From: Candidatus Odinarchaeota archaeon
GTDB lineage: Archaea > Asgardarchaeota > Baldrarchaeia > Baldrarchaeales > DXJG01
DNA length: 10,887 nt
Assembly: GCA_021158895.1 (NCBI GenBank)
Contig: JAGGSW010000014.1
Location: forward strand, 1-10,887
Direction: 5' to 3'
The notes under the pieces were generated by a model. That model ran no database searches. It saw only the letters and a list, made by a program, of their open reading frames with translations, and had not been told where the DNA came from. The position numbers and the translations under genes are program-made. The number at the start of each line of letters is the position of its first letter. Positions within the stretch are counted from its first letter, which is position 1. Below are positions 5,397 to 10,887 of this stretch, piece after piece.

Positions 5397-6713
5397 TTAA
5401 GGCACTAATCTATCAACGTCTCTTGGAAAGAGTACACATTCTCTTATGTTATTGACCCCGCAAATTACCATGAGCAGTCTGGCTAGACCGAGGCCAAAAC
5501 CAGCATGGGGTGGCATTCCCCAGTCAAAAGTTTGTAGATGATATTTGAAAGATTCGGGATTAAGTCCTTGGCTTCTTAATCTTTTAATTAGTAATTCTTT
5601 GTTATGGATTCTAGTTCCTCCAGAGGCTAATTCAAGCCAACTCCACATAAGATCAAAGGCTTCACAAATCTTTGGGTTATTATCTTTTGGTTTGATGTAG
5701 AAGGGTTTGCTTTCAGTAGGCCAGTCCACTATGAAATAGGGACCTTTGAATTTTTCACCAAGCTTCCTTACTGCGGGAGTTGGTAAATCTTCGCCCCAAG
5801 GAATTGGCATATTTTCTTTCTCTAGTACTTTCAGTATTTCATCATATGTATATCGTGGGAATGGTGTTTTTGGGATTTCTAATTTTCTGTTTAAAGTTTC
5901 TAATTCAGCTGCACATTTTTCTTTTACTTCTTGTAGAACATAAATAATTAATTTTTCTAAGTTTTTCATAGCATCGTCTGCAGTGGCAAAAGCTTCTTCC
6001 ATATCAACCATTATTAACTCAGCTAGGTGACGTGTTGTACGGTGTTCCTCCGCCCTGAAAACAGGCCCTATTTCAAAAACCTTTTCAAATGCTGCTGTTA
6101 GTTCCTCTTTATATAACTGTGGGCTTTGAGCTAAATAGGCAACTCGTTCAAAATACGATATAGGGAAAAGTTCTGTACCTCCTTCAGTAGCCGTTGCTAT
6201 AATTTTCGGCGTATTAACCTCTATGAAACCATTTTTAACAAAGAATTTTCTAATTCTCTGAAGTACTACGTGTCTAATCTTGAAAATCGCAAAAGTTGTT
6301 GGCCGCCTTAAATCCAAAATTCTCGCATCCAACCTTGTATCGATTTCAGCCGGCACTTTACCAGTGGGGTCGAGAGGTAAAGGAAATTTTACAGTATTTA
6401 GAATTTTAATTTTTTTGGGTACAATTTCTACTCCCTTTTTCGCTTCCGCTGATTCTTTAACAATACCTTTCACAGCAATAACGTACTCGTTCTTTAATTT
6501 CTTCAGTTTTTCAAAGATATTTGAATCAATCTTATTCTGATGAGCGGTAATTTGTAGAGTTCCCTCTTTATCCCTCAATATCACAAATATTAGTTTGCCA
6601 AGTTTTCTAATTCTTTGAACCCAGCCGCAAACAATAACTTCTTTTCCGTCCAGTTCGGGTGAAATTTCCGAGGACCAGTGAGTTCTTCTCCAGTCTCCTA
6701 AATCTTCAATCAC
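5397..6713 (-). CDS. aspS: Aspartyl-tRNA synthetase, archaeal/eukaryotic type
   Basis: Class IIb synthetase charging tRNA with aspartate. From GTG 6713 it has 438 residues, matching my memory of the Thermococcus enzyme, and GAGGTG (6725-6720) sits 6 bases upstream. A TTG at 6737 in the same frame lacks an SD. The N-terminal OB-fold anticodon-binding domain covers about 1-105, and the catalytic domain follows. It shows motif 1 around 148-170, the conserved ATATEGGTELFPISYF (173-188), QSPQLYK, motif 2 FRAEEHRTTRHL (219-230) and motif 3 GFGLGLARL (405-413), ending LFPRDVDRLVP. Motif 3 reads GLGLAR instead of the common GLGAER. In the anticodon-binding loops Gln33 and Lys92 occupy the positions that separate tRNA-Asp-only enzymes from those that also charge tRNA-Asn. 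The Pro typical of the latter is absent. It is the last gene of the alba-KH-aspS cluster. Confidence 0.97.
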   Translation of the reverse strand: MIEDLGDWRRTHWSSEISPELDGKEVIVCGWVQRIRKLGKLIFVILRDKEGTLQITAHQNKIDSNIFEKLKKLKNEYVIAVKGIVKESAEAKKGVEIVPKKIKILNTVKFPLPLDPTGKVPAEIDTRLDARILDLRRPTTFAIFKIRHVVLQRIRKFFVKNGFIEVNTPKIIATATEGGTELFPISYFERVAYLAQSPQLYKEELTAAFEKVFEIGPVFRAEEHRTTRHLAELIMVDMEEAFATADDAMKNLEKLIIYVLQEVKEKCAAELETLNRKLEIPKTPFPRYTYDEILKVLEKENMPIPWGEDLPTPAVRKLGEKFKGPYFIVDWPTESKPFYIKPKDNNPKICEAFDLMWSWLELASGGTRIHNKELLIKRLRSQGLNPESFKYHLQTFDWGMPPHAGFGLGLARLLMVICGVNNIRECVLFPRDVDRLVP

Positions 6714-6754
6714 ACTTTCCACCTCAAAATAAGACAAGAATTCTATAACTAAAT

Positions 6755-7261
6755 TTACTCCAACACTATTCTAAATCTTTCATTTAAAAGGCATTGTATA
6801 GCATTTTCTAAGGTTTTAACATCGGCAGGAAGCCTCTTAACATCTGACCGCCTTACTCTAACCTTTTTCTCATATGACCCATCTGGCAACCAGACAATAT
6901 TAACACCTAGAACTTCAGCTGGAGCTAATAAATCTTGAATTGTTTTTCTTATATCGGGAGAGGAACCTACAACACGTATTTTTTTATTAAGCTTGCCACT
7001 AAGAATTTTAACTATCTTACCATTAGGACCTATAACGCTTGAAACATCTTTTTCCCCAACAAGTATGATAATTAGAGGCCCAATTTCTATACTTTTTTTG
7101 AATTCAACATCTTTTAAGGCGGGAAAACGTGGTTCTAATTCTAGGAGTTCTTTAGCGATTTTTATGTCTAACTCGGAAACTTCTCCTTTCTCAACTTTTT
7201 CTTGACATTTTGGGCATAAAATTCCACTTTTTAAACAAAAGGTACATAGGGGGGTTTTCAC
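6755..7261 (-). CDS. Zinc-ribbon and KH-domain protein, archaeal NusA-like
   Basis: A 168-residue predicted RNA-binding protein of the archaeal NusA-like/KH group, which is often annotated as a transcription elongation factor but, as far as I know, has little functional proof. A zinc ribbon lies at the N-terminus (Cys6, Cys9, Cys16, Cys19 in two CxxC pairs). A KH-like domain follows at about 58-115, with the VIGPNGKI loop (GxxG, 78-81) that grips RNA. A second KH-like half follows (about 117-168), lacking a clear GxxG. The start is GTG 7261, with GAGGTG four bases upstream. It lies 63 bases after alba and 41 bases before aspS, all on the minus strand, so shared transcription is likely. Grouping with Alba and AspRS suggests a role in RNA or translation. 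No regulatory site was seen in its leader. Confidence 0.88.
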   Translation of the reverse strand: MKTPLCTFCLKSGILCPKCQEKVEKGEVSELDIKIAKELLELEPRFPALKDVEFKKSIEIGPLIIILVGEKDVSSVIGPNGKIVKILSGKLNKKIRVVGSSPDIRKTIQDLLAPAEVLGVNIVWLPDGSYEKKVRVRRSDVKRLPADVKTLENAIQCLLNERFRIVLE

Positions 7262-7324
7262 ATTTCACCTCTCCCATTATTAAAAAATTTATTGTGGGTT
7301 TTAGGCAGAGGTATATTTGTGTTC

Positions 7325-7603
7325 TTACTGTTTCTTTGAAAGTACTATCTCTATGGTTGAAACATTTGCTGGTCCGCCGCCCTTTCCAGTCAGTTGTTCC
7401 GTTCCTATTTTTATTTCTTTAACCTCGGTATTTGTTAGGAAGCGCGTTCTCACTATTTCGGCTACATCTACTGCGCGGCTAATTGCTCTTCCTCTAGCCT
7501 TTATGCTTACCTCATCTGCGCCGTTATGGAACAATGTTAGAACTGCTAGAACATAGTTCATAACGGGCTTATTTCCAATGAATACGGTATTTTCTTCTGC
7601 CAT
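7325..7603 (-). CDS. albA: DNA/RNA-binding protein Alba
   Basis: Small basic dimer that coats DNA and RNA in archaeal chromatin. It has 92 residues from ATG 7603, which is 8 bases downstream of GGAGG; an upstream GTG at 7645 in the same frame has no SD. Family marks: FIGNKPVMNYVLAVLTLF (8-25), then VSIKARGRAISRAVDVAEIV (32-51, the conserved body) and VSTIEIVLSKK (81-91) as the last strand. The second lysine of the IGKKPVMNYV motif is kept (Lys12). The first, which in Sulfolobus is acetylated at position 16, is Asn11 here. The loop TGKGGGPAN (72-80) is the DNA-groove hairpin. The gene is first in the minus-strand cluster and divergent from the Lrp-like regulator. A TATA-like box and a perfect 7-2-7 palindrome lie upstream. 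Confidence 0.97.
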   Translation of the reverse strand: MAEENTVFIGNKPVMNYVLAVLTLFHNGADEVSIKARGRAISRAVDVAEIVRTRFLTNTEVKEIKIGTEQLTGKGGGPANVSTIEIVLSKKQ

Positions 7604-7619
7604 AACTGTTCCCTCCAAG

Positions 7620-7632
7620 AAGCTACTAGCTT
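7620..7632. repeat. Short palindrome in the alba leader
   Basis: AAGCTA-C-TAGCTT, perfect 6-base arms around one base, between the probable alba transcription start and its SD. It could be a protein-binding site or a chance AT-rich palindrome. As RNA the loop is too small to form a full hairpin. Confidence 0.35.
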
Positions 7633-7642
7633 TAAGCTGTTG

Positions 7643-7658
7643 CACACTAACTAGTGTG
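7643..7658. promoter_or_regulatory. Palindrome upstream of alba, candidate operator
   Basis: CACACTA-AC-TAGTGTG: perfect 7-base arms, 2-base centre, 40-55 bases before the alba ATG. It lies between the TATA-like element (7662-7669) and the predicted start of transcription, a place where a repressor would act. Confidence 0.5.
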
Positions 7659-7661
7659 AAG

Positions 7662-7669
7662 ATTTAAAA
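7662..7669 (-). promoter_or_regulatory. TATA-like element for alba
   Basis: TTTTAAAT on the minus strand, about 60 bases before the alba ATG. It predicts a transcription start near 7641 and a leader of about 38 bases carrying the SD. Confidence 0.45.
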
Positions 7670-7701
7670 CTTTCGAAAGGGAGTATGTCGACACCAAAAT
7701 T

Positions 7702-7710
7702 TTTATATAT
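7702..7710 (+). promoter_or_regulatory. TATA box of the Lrp-sucCD operon
   Basis: TTTATATAT is the best TATA box in the window, following an A-rich BRE-like stretch (CCAAAAT). It predicts transcription from about 7731, some 57 bases before the ATG at 7788. Confidence 0.65.
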
Positions 7711-7732
7711 GTAAAGTTTTTTGTAGACAGCG

Positions 7733-7764
7733 ACGTATCTTAACGTATGTAAAATTTTACGTTA
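7733..7764. promoter_or_regulatory. ACGT repeat cluster, candidate Lrp-like operator
   Basis: ACGTAT occurs at 7733-7738 and 7743-7748, one helical turn apart. TAACGTA (7741-7747) is mirrored by TACGTTA (7758-7764), and GTAAAATTTTAC (7749-7760) is a perfect 12-base palindrome. The cluster starts at the predicted transcription start, as expected for autorepression by the regulator encoded next. Confidence 0.5.
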
Positions 7765-7787
7765 AAAAATGCAACGGGCGAAACCTC

Positions 7788-8273
7788 ATGGCATCCTACG
7801 CAGCTAAATTAACTGATAGGCAATTTGAAATTTTAAAGAAATTATATGAAAGTGGAAAGCCTGTACGCGTATACTCCATACATAAAACTCAGAAAAAATT
7901 GGCTGACGAATTAGGAATCACAAGACAAGCCTTAAGCAACCACCTAAGAAAGCTGCGAGAATTGGGCTTTGTTAGAACTGGAAGAGGCTTTATAGACCTA
8001 ACTGAGAAAGCGCTAGCCACTTTGGGAGAAGAAGGGGCAGATGCCTTCGTTTTCATCAAGGTCTTACCACAATATAGAGATGAAGCATATGAAGCTATAA
8101 AAAAAATAGGCGTCAGCAACCTCTACAGGGTAACTGGAGAAATCGATTTAATAGCTATGCTTAGTAGAACAAGACTTGACGAATTTTTGAGAGAAATAGC
8201 AAAAATTAAGGGCGTAACAGAAACTAGCGCACACATTGTACTAGAGGAACTCTCAAGGCATGAGAGGGAATAG
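7788..8273 (+). CDS. Lrp/AsnC-like transcriptional regulator (wHTH plus RAM domain)
   Basis: A 161-residue predicted DNA-binding regulator that senses a small metabolite, commonly an amino acid in this family. The HTH is at about 35-62 (KKLADELGITRQALSNHLRK), followed by a wing and an extra helix (DLTEKALATLG). The N-terminal part (about 8-80) is longer than a classical Lrp HTH and reads more like a MarR-type wHTH. The C-terminal RAM ligand-binding domain spans about 84-155, with the GEIDLIAML strand (118-126) that matches the family's effector-pocket signature. The ATG at 7788 has only a weak SD (GGGCG, 7776-7780). sucC begins one base after its stop, so it heads the sucCD operon and may control it. 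Ligand and targets are unknown. Confidence 0.88.
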   Translation: MASYAAKLTDRQFEILKKLYESGKPVRVYSIHKTQKKLADELGITRQALSNHLRKLRELGFVRTGRGFIDLTEKALATLGEEGADAFVFIKVLPQYRDEAYEAIKKIGVSNLYRVTGEIDLIAMLSRTRLDEFLREIAKIKGVTETSAHIVLEELSRHERE

Positions 8274-8274
8274 C

Positions 8275-9426
8275 ATGAGACTATACGAGTATCAGGCTAA
8301 GAACATTTTCAGAGAATATCAAATACCAGTACCGGAAGGACAAATTGCAGAAACACCAGAAAAAGCTGTAGAAATAGCAAAAAGTATGAGTAGGCCAGTT
8401 GCAGTCAAGGCTCAGGTCTTAGTTGGTGGAAGAGGAAAAGCCGGTGGAATAAGGTTTGCAAATATACCTGAAAAGGTTGCAGAAATCGCTTCTCAGCTTT
8501 TAGGATCAAAGATAAAAGGAGTAGAGGTAAGAAAAGTACTTGTTGAAGAGAAATTAGAGATAGAGCGCGAATTATATTTAGGGATAACCGTTGATAGATC
8601 TGCAAGAAAATATGTTGCCATAGCTAGTTCTAGAGGGGGCGTGGACATCGAAGAGGTAGCTGAGGAACACCCCGAGGAAATAATAAAGCATTATATAGAT
8701 CCGCTATTGGGTTTTCATAGTTTCGAAGCAAGAGAAATGGTCAAAAAGATGGGACTAAGGGGCAGAGATCTAATTCTTGCGGCAGATATATTGAATAAAT
8801 TGTGGAAAATCGTTGAGGACTATGACGCGGAGCTAGTGGAAATAAATCCTCTCGTAAAGACAAGAGATGGCAAAATAATTGCAGCTGATGCTCGTTTGAT
8901 CATAGATGACAACGCTCTTTTTAGGCATTCAGAATTCAAGGAAGTACTAAAGTCTGAAAAGAGAGAACTAAATGAAAGAGAATTAAAAGCTAGTGAAAGA
9001 GGTCTTGCATATGTTGAACTAGAGGGTGACATCGGAATCATTGGGAATGGCGCAGGACTGGTCATGGCTACGCTTGACATGGTTAGCTTGTATGGCGGAA
9101 AACCAGCCAACTTTTTGGATGTGGGCGGAGGAGCCGATCCTGAGAGAATGGAGGCAGCACTCGAAATTGTTTTGTCAAATCCTCGGGTAAAAGTAGTTTT
9201 TATAAACATCTTAGGTGGAATTACACGTTGCGACTGGATGGCTAAAGGTATAATAGAAGCAAGAGAAAAAATCAAGACAAGAGTACCGTTAGTGGTAAGA
9301 ATGGTTGGAACATTAGAGGAAGAGGGGAAAAAGATATTAGAAGAGGCCGGGATAGACGTGTTAGATTCCATGGAGGAAGCTGCTAAAAGAGCTGTAGAAA
9401 TTTCAAAACAACTAGCGGGGAGTTAA
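8275..9426 (+). CDS. sucC: Succinyl-CoA synthetase, beta subunit
   Basis: ATP-grasp subunit of the enzyme that interconverts succinyl-CoA and succinate with formation of a nucleoside triphosphate (TCA cycle), working with SucD. It has 383 residues from ATG 8275, which follows GAGG by 7 bases; ATG 8260 in the same frame overlaps the previous gene and would add five residues. The ATP-grasp domain covers about 1-235, with KAQVLVGGRGKAGG (45-58). Metal ligands are visible as Asn191 (VEINPLV) and Asp205 (AADARL). The CoA-ligase flavodoxin-like domain follows (about 245-375) with GNGAGLVMATLD, NFLDVGGGA (279-287) and NILGGITRCD (311-320). Length and motifs are normal. It is 1 base after the Lrp-like gene and 4 bases before sucD. 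Nucleotide preference (ATP or GTP) cannot be read from the sequence. Confidence 0.97.
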   Translation: MRLYEYQAKNIFREYQIPVPEGQIAETPEKAVEIAKSMSRPVAVKAQVLVGGRGKAGGIRFANIPEKVAEIASQLLGSKIKGVEVRKVLVEEKLEIERELYLGITVDRSARKYVAIASSRGGVDIEEVAEEHPEEIIKHYIDPLLGFHSFEAREMVKKMGLRGRDLILAADILNKLWKIVEDYDAELVEINPLVKTRDGKIIAADARLIIDDNALFRHSEFKEVLKSEKRELNERELKASERGLAYVELEGDIGIIGNGAGLVMATLDMVSLYGGKPANFLDVGGGADPERMEAALEIVLSNPRVKVVFINILGGITRCDWMAKGIIEAREKIKTRVPLVVRMVGTLEEEGKKILEEAGIDVLDSMEEAAKRAVEISKQLAGS

Positions 9427-9430
9427 AAGC

Positions 9431-10300
9431 ATGGCTATACTTGTAAATAATAAAACAAAAGCTATAGTACAAGGAATAACCGGAACTCAAGGAAGCTTTC
9501 ACACAAAGTTAATGCTTGAATATGGAACAAAGATTGTTGCTGGCGTAACTCCTGGAAAAGGAGGACAAGAAGTTCATGGAGTTCCAGTATACGATACTGT
9601 TAAGGAGGCATTAAGTGAACATGATGCTAATGCCTCAATAATATTTGTACCGGCACCCTTTGCTAAAGACGCAGTGTTAGAGGGAATAAATGCAGGTCTA
9701 GAATTAATTGTAGTCATTACTGAACATATCCCAATAAAAGATACCATTCAAATGGTTGAAGTAGCTAAAAGAAACAATGTAAACATAGTTGGACCTAACA
9801 CACCTGGAGTTATTACGCCAGGTGAATGTAAACTTGGCATAATGCCAGGCCATATTTTTAAGCGGGGCCCCATCGGCATTATTTCAAGAAGTGGCACGTT
9901 AACCTATGAAATTGCAAGCAATTTAACAAAGGCAGGATTTGGTCAATCCACTTGTCTTGGAATAGGGGGAGATCCCATAATTGGAATAAATTTCGTGGAA
10001 GCCTTGGAGATGTTTGCAAACGACCACGAAACCAAAGCGGTTGTTTTGATTGGCGAAATCGGCGGCGATGCTGAGGAGAAAGCTGCAGAATACATAAGAA
10101 AAGAATTTAATAAGCCCGTAACAGCTTTTATAGCTGGGAAAACAGCGCCACCCGGGAAGAGAATGGGACATGCTGGAGCTATTATTTCAGGTAGAACTGG
10201 AACTGCACAAAGTAAGGTAAAGGCCTTAAAGGATGCTGGTGTACACGTAGTAGATAGACCTAGAGAAATCTCAGAGAAATTAAAGGAAATATTAAGTTAG
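9431..10300 (+). CDS. sucD: Succinyl-CoA synthetase, alpha subunit
   Basis: CoA-binding and phosphohistidine subunit of succinyl-CoA synthetase, partner of SucC. It has 289 residues, like E. coli SucD. The N-terminal Rossmann CoA-binding domain (about 1-125) shows GITGTQGSFHTKLMLEYGTK (15-34) and VAGVTPGKGG. The ligase domain follows with IVGPNTPGVITPG (119-131), SRSGTLTYE (152-160) and GIGGDPIIG (177-185). The active-site phosphorylated histidine is His247 in GHAGAI (246-251). The start is ATG 9431, with GGGGAG (9417-9422) 8 bases upstream and overlapping the end of sucC, so translational coupling is likely. All key residues are present. It ends the Lrp-sucCD operon; T-runs follow at 10359 and 10375. 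Confidence 0.97.
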   Translation: MAILVNNKTKAIVQGITGTQGSFHTKLMLEYGTKIVAGVTPGKGGQEVHGVPVYDTVKEALSEHDANASIIFVPAPFAKDAVLEGINAGLELIVVITEHIPIKDTIQMVEVAKRNNVNIVGPNTPGVITPGECKLGIMPGHIFKRGPIGIISRSGTLTYEIASNLTKAGFGQSTCLGIGGDPIIGINFVEALEMFANDHETKAVVLIGEIGGDAEEKAAEYIRKEFNKPVTAFIAGKTAPPGKRMGHAGAIISGRTGTAQSKVKALKDAGVHVVDRPREISEKLKEILS

Positions 10301-10358
10301 CACCTGACGTAAAAATTAGCAATTGACCGCATATTTTGAATTCATCTTCTCCTTTAAC

Positions 10359-10378
10359 TTTTTGAATTTAAGTCTTTT
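10359..10378 (+). terminator. T-rich tract downstream of sucD
   Basis: TTTTT at 10359-10363 and TTTT at 10375-10378, 59-78 bases past the sucD stop. Oligo-T tracts can terminate archaeal transcription without a hairpin, so this is a plausible end of the operon. The evidence is position and composition only. Confidence 0.35.
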
Positions 10379-10409
10379 AATACGTATATTGAAGCAAAGG
10401 TTGGTAAAG

Positions 10410-10453
10410 GGCTTTCATTTAAGGTATTTTATGGTTTTAGGCTATCATTTAAG
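10410..10453. repeat. Direct repeat, two copies 30 bases apart
   Basis: GGCTTTCATTTAAG (10410-10423) and GGCTATCATTTAAG (10440-10453) match at 13 of 14 positions. There are only two copies, so it is not a CRISPR array. Confidence 0.5.
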
Positions 10454-10498
10454 ACTTGCTTTGACATTTTCAATGTTTTTAGATGATTTTAGAGCTAA

Positions 10499-10559
10499 AT
10501 TGGTACTATTGCGAATCTAAATTTAAATAAAAAATTGTTTAAAATGTTTGAGTACCAAT
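10499..10559. repeat. 9-base inverted repeat with AT-rich interior
   Basis: ATTGGTACT (10499-10507) and AGTACCAAT (10551-10559) are exact reverse complements, separated by 43 AT-rich bases. They could form a long-loop hairpin in RNA or a pair of protein sites. Confidence 0.45.
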
Positions 10560-10563
10560 AAAC

Positions 10564-10572
10564 TTTTAAATA
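10564..10572 (+). promoter_or_regulatory. Possible TATA box of the eL40 gene
   Basis: TTTTAAATA lies about 93 bases before the eL40 ATG and would give a leader of roughly 65-70 bases. Many AT-rich alternatives exist nearby, so the call is weak. Confidence 0.3.
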
Positions 10573-10660
10573 AAAAAGCTTCAAACTAAACAGTGCCCAT
10601 TAATTTCACGGAACCGGAAGTTCTTAGTATTAATTTATTGTAAATAAAGGGGGAAAACAG

Positions 10661-10822
10661 ATGCCAGTAAGTGACCCAATAAAAAGAGAAATAGCCATGA
10701 AACATCTACTATATGTAAAAATCTGCAGAAAATGCGGCGCAAGAAATCCGCCATCGGCTGTTAAATGTAGACGGTGTAAAAGCAAGAGATTAAGATGGAA
10801 GAAGCGAGGGGCCTCCCGTTAA
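10661..10822 (+). CDS. rpl40e: Large-subunit ribosomal protein eL40
   Basis: A 53-residue zinc-ribbon protein of the large ribosomal subunit. In eukaryotes it is made as a ubiquitin fusion, but it stands alone here as in other archaea. It opens MPVSDPIKREIAMKHLLYVK, then carries the zinc ligands Cys22, Cys25 (ICRKCGARNP) and Cys36, Cys39 (VKCRRCKSK), and ends with a basic RLRWKKRGASR tail that would contact rRNA. ATG 10661 follows GGGGG (10649-10653) by 7 bases. It is separated from sucD by about 360 bases and so probably has its own promoter. Confidence 0.96.
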   Translation: MPVSDPIKREIAMKHLLYVKICRKCGARNPPSAVKCRRCKSKRLRWKKRGASR

Positions 10823-10829
10823 ACTTAAT

Positions 10830-10844
10830 CGACTTTTGTCGTTT
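10830..10844 (+). terminator. Weak hairpin after eL40
   Basis: CGAC-TTTT-GTCG followed by TTT starts 8 bases past the stop. The stem has only 4 base pairs and the T-tract is short, so it is a possible, not a firm, terminator. Confidence 0.3.
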
Positions 10845-10887
10845 GATGTTATCAAAATAAATTAAAATTTTATTAACTGTTTCATTT

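Larger units (their letters stand above)
10301..10660. other. Noncoding stretch between sucD and eL40
   Basis: About 360 bases with no supported gene. A 65-codon open frame (10323-10520) starts with TTG, has no SD and no recognisable domain. The stretch holds the T-rich terminator candidate, a near-perfect direct repeat (10410-10423 and 10440-10453), a 9-base inverted repeat (10499-10507 and 10551-10559) and the eL40 promoter and leader. No tRNA, and no C/D-box pair, was recognised. Confidence 0.5.

Noticed and set aside
8820..9371. 183-codon minus-strand frame opposite sucC
   Set aside because: Shadow of sucC: the sense strand carries all the succinyl-CoA synthetase motifs, and this product is Ser/Pro-rich without a start signal.
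10410..10453. CRISPR array
   Set aside because: Only two 14-base copies with a 16-base interval; CRISPR repeats are longer, more numerous and have spacers of about 30-40 bases. No cas gene is present.
10400..10500. C/D-box guide RNA
   Set aside because: Sequences resembling a C box (ATGATAG on the minus strand, AGATGAT on the plus strand) occur, but no CTGA D box is placed to match, and no C'/D' pair is seen.
10323..10520. 65-codon open frame between sucD and eL40
   Set aside because: TTG start without SD, Leu/Phe-rich low-complexity product from T-rich DNA, no recognisable domain, and it contains the direct repeat and one arm of the inverted repeat.

Overview
The window is a gene-dense, AT-rich piece of an archaeal chromosome. 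The gene set is archaeal: a VAT/Cdc48-type double AAA+ ATPase, Pth2-type peptidyl-tRNA hydrolase, TruD, archaeal-type AspRS, Alba, a zinc-ribbon/KH NusA-like protein and ribosomal protein eL40. Signals are also archaeal: TATA-like boxes, purine-rich Shine-Dalgarno (SD) sites and frequent GTG/TTG starts. The Alba sequence and the Lrp-type regulator suggest a lineage near the TACK/Thermoproteota side (for example an uncultured Bathyarchaeia-like group), but this placement is an impression and was not tested by phylogeny. No phage, IS element, CRISPR array, tRNA or rRNA was recognised.

Layout. (1) 65-2516, plus strand: cdc48 followed at once by a small winged-helix protein. (2) 2679-4409, plus: the translation pair pth2-truD. 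(3) 4431-5211, minus: a ModE-type oxyanion regulator and a separate Mop-domain ORF, convergent with truD and apparently parted from each other by a single-base frame change. (4) 5397-7603, minus: alba, a zinc-ribbon KH protein and aspS. (5) 7788-10300, plus and divergent from alba: an Lrp/AsnC-like regulator at the head of an operon with sucC and sucD (succinyl-CoA synthetase). (6) 10301-10660: noncoding, with a few short repeats. (7) 10661-10822: eL40.

How it fits together. Most genes are housekeeping: protein unfolding (Cdc48), recycling of peptidyl-tRNA (Pth2), tRNA modification (TruD), tRNA charging (AspRS), chromatin/RNA binding (Alba), ribosome structure (eL40) and TCA-cycle substrate-level phosphorylation (SucCD). 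The two regulators each have a candidate operator next to a TATA-like element: a 7-2-7 palindrome upstream of modE and spaced ACGT repeats upstream of the Lrp-like gene. A third palindrome precedes alba.

I did not find a clear new defence or mobile system. The most useful observations are: the modE/Mop split, which removing one base from a T5 run would join into a ModE of about 259 residues; a synonymous-codon patch inside the first AAA+ domain of cdc48; an Asn-to-Ser change at sensor 1 of its second AAA+ domain; the conserved-looking wHTH partner of Cdc48; the Lrp-sucCD operon; and a recurring start-site arrangement in which the GTG inside the SD lies in frame exactly 9 bases before the likely true start.
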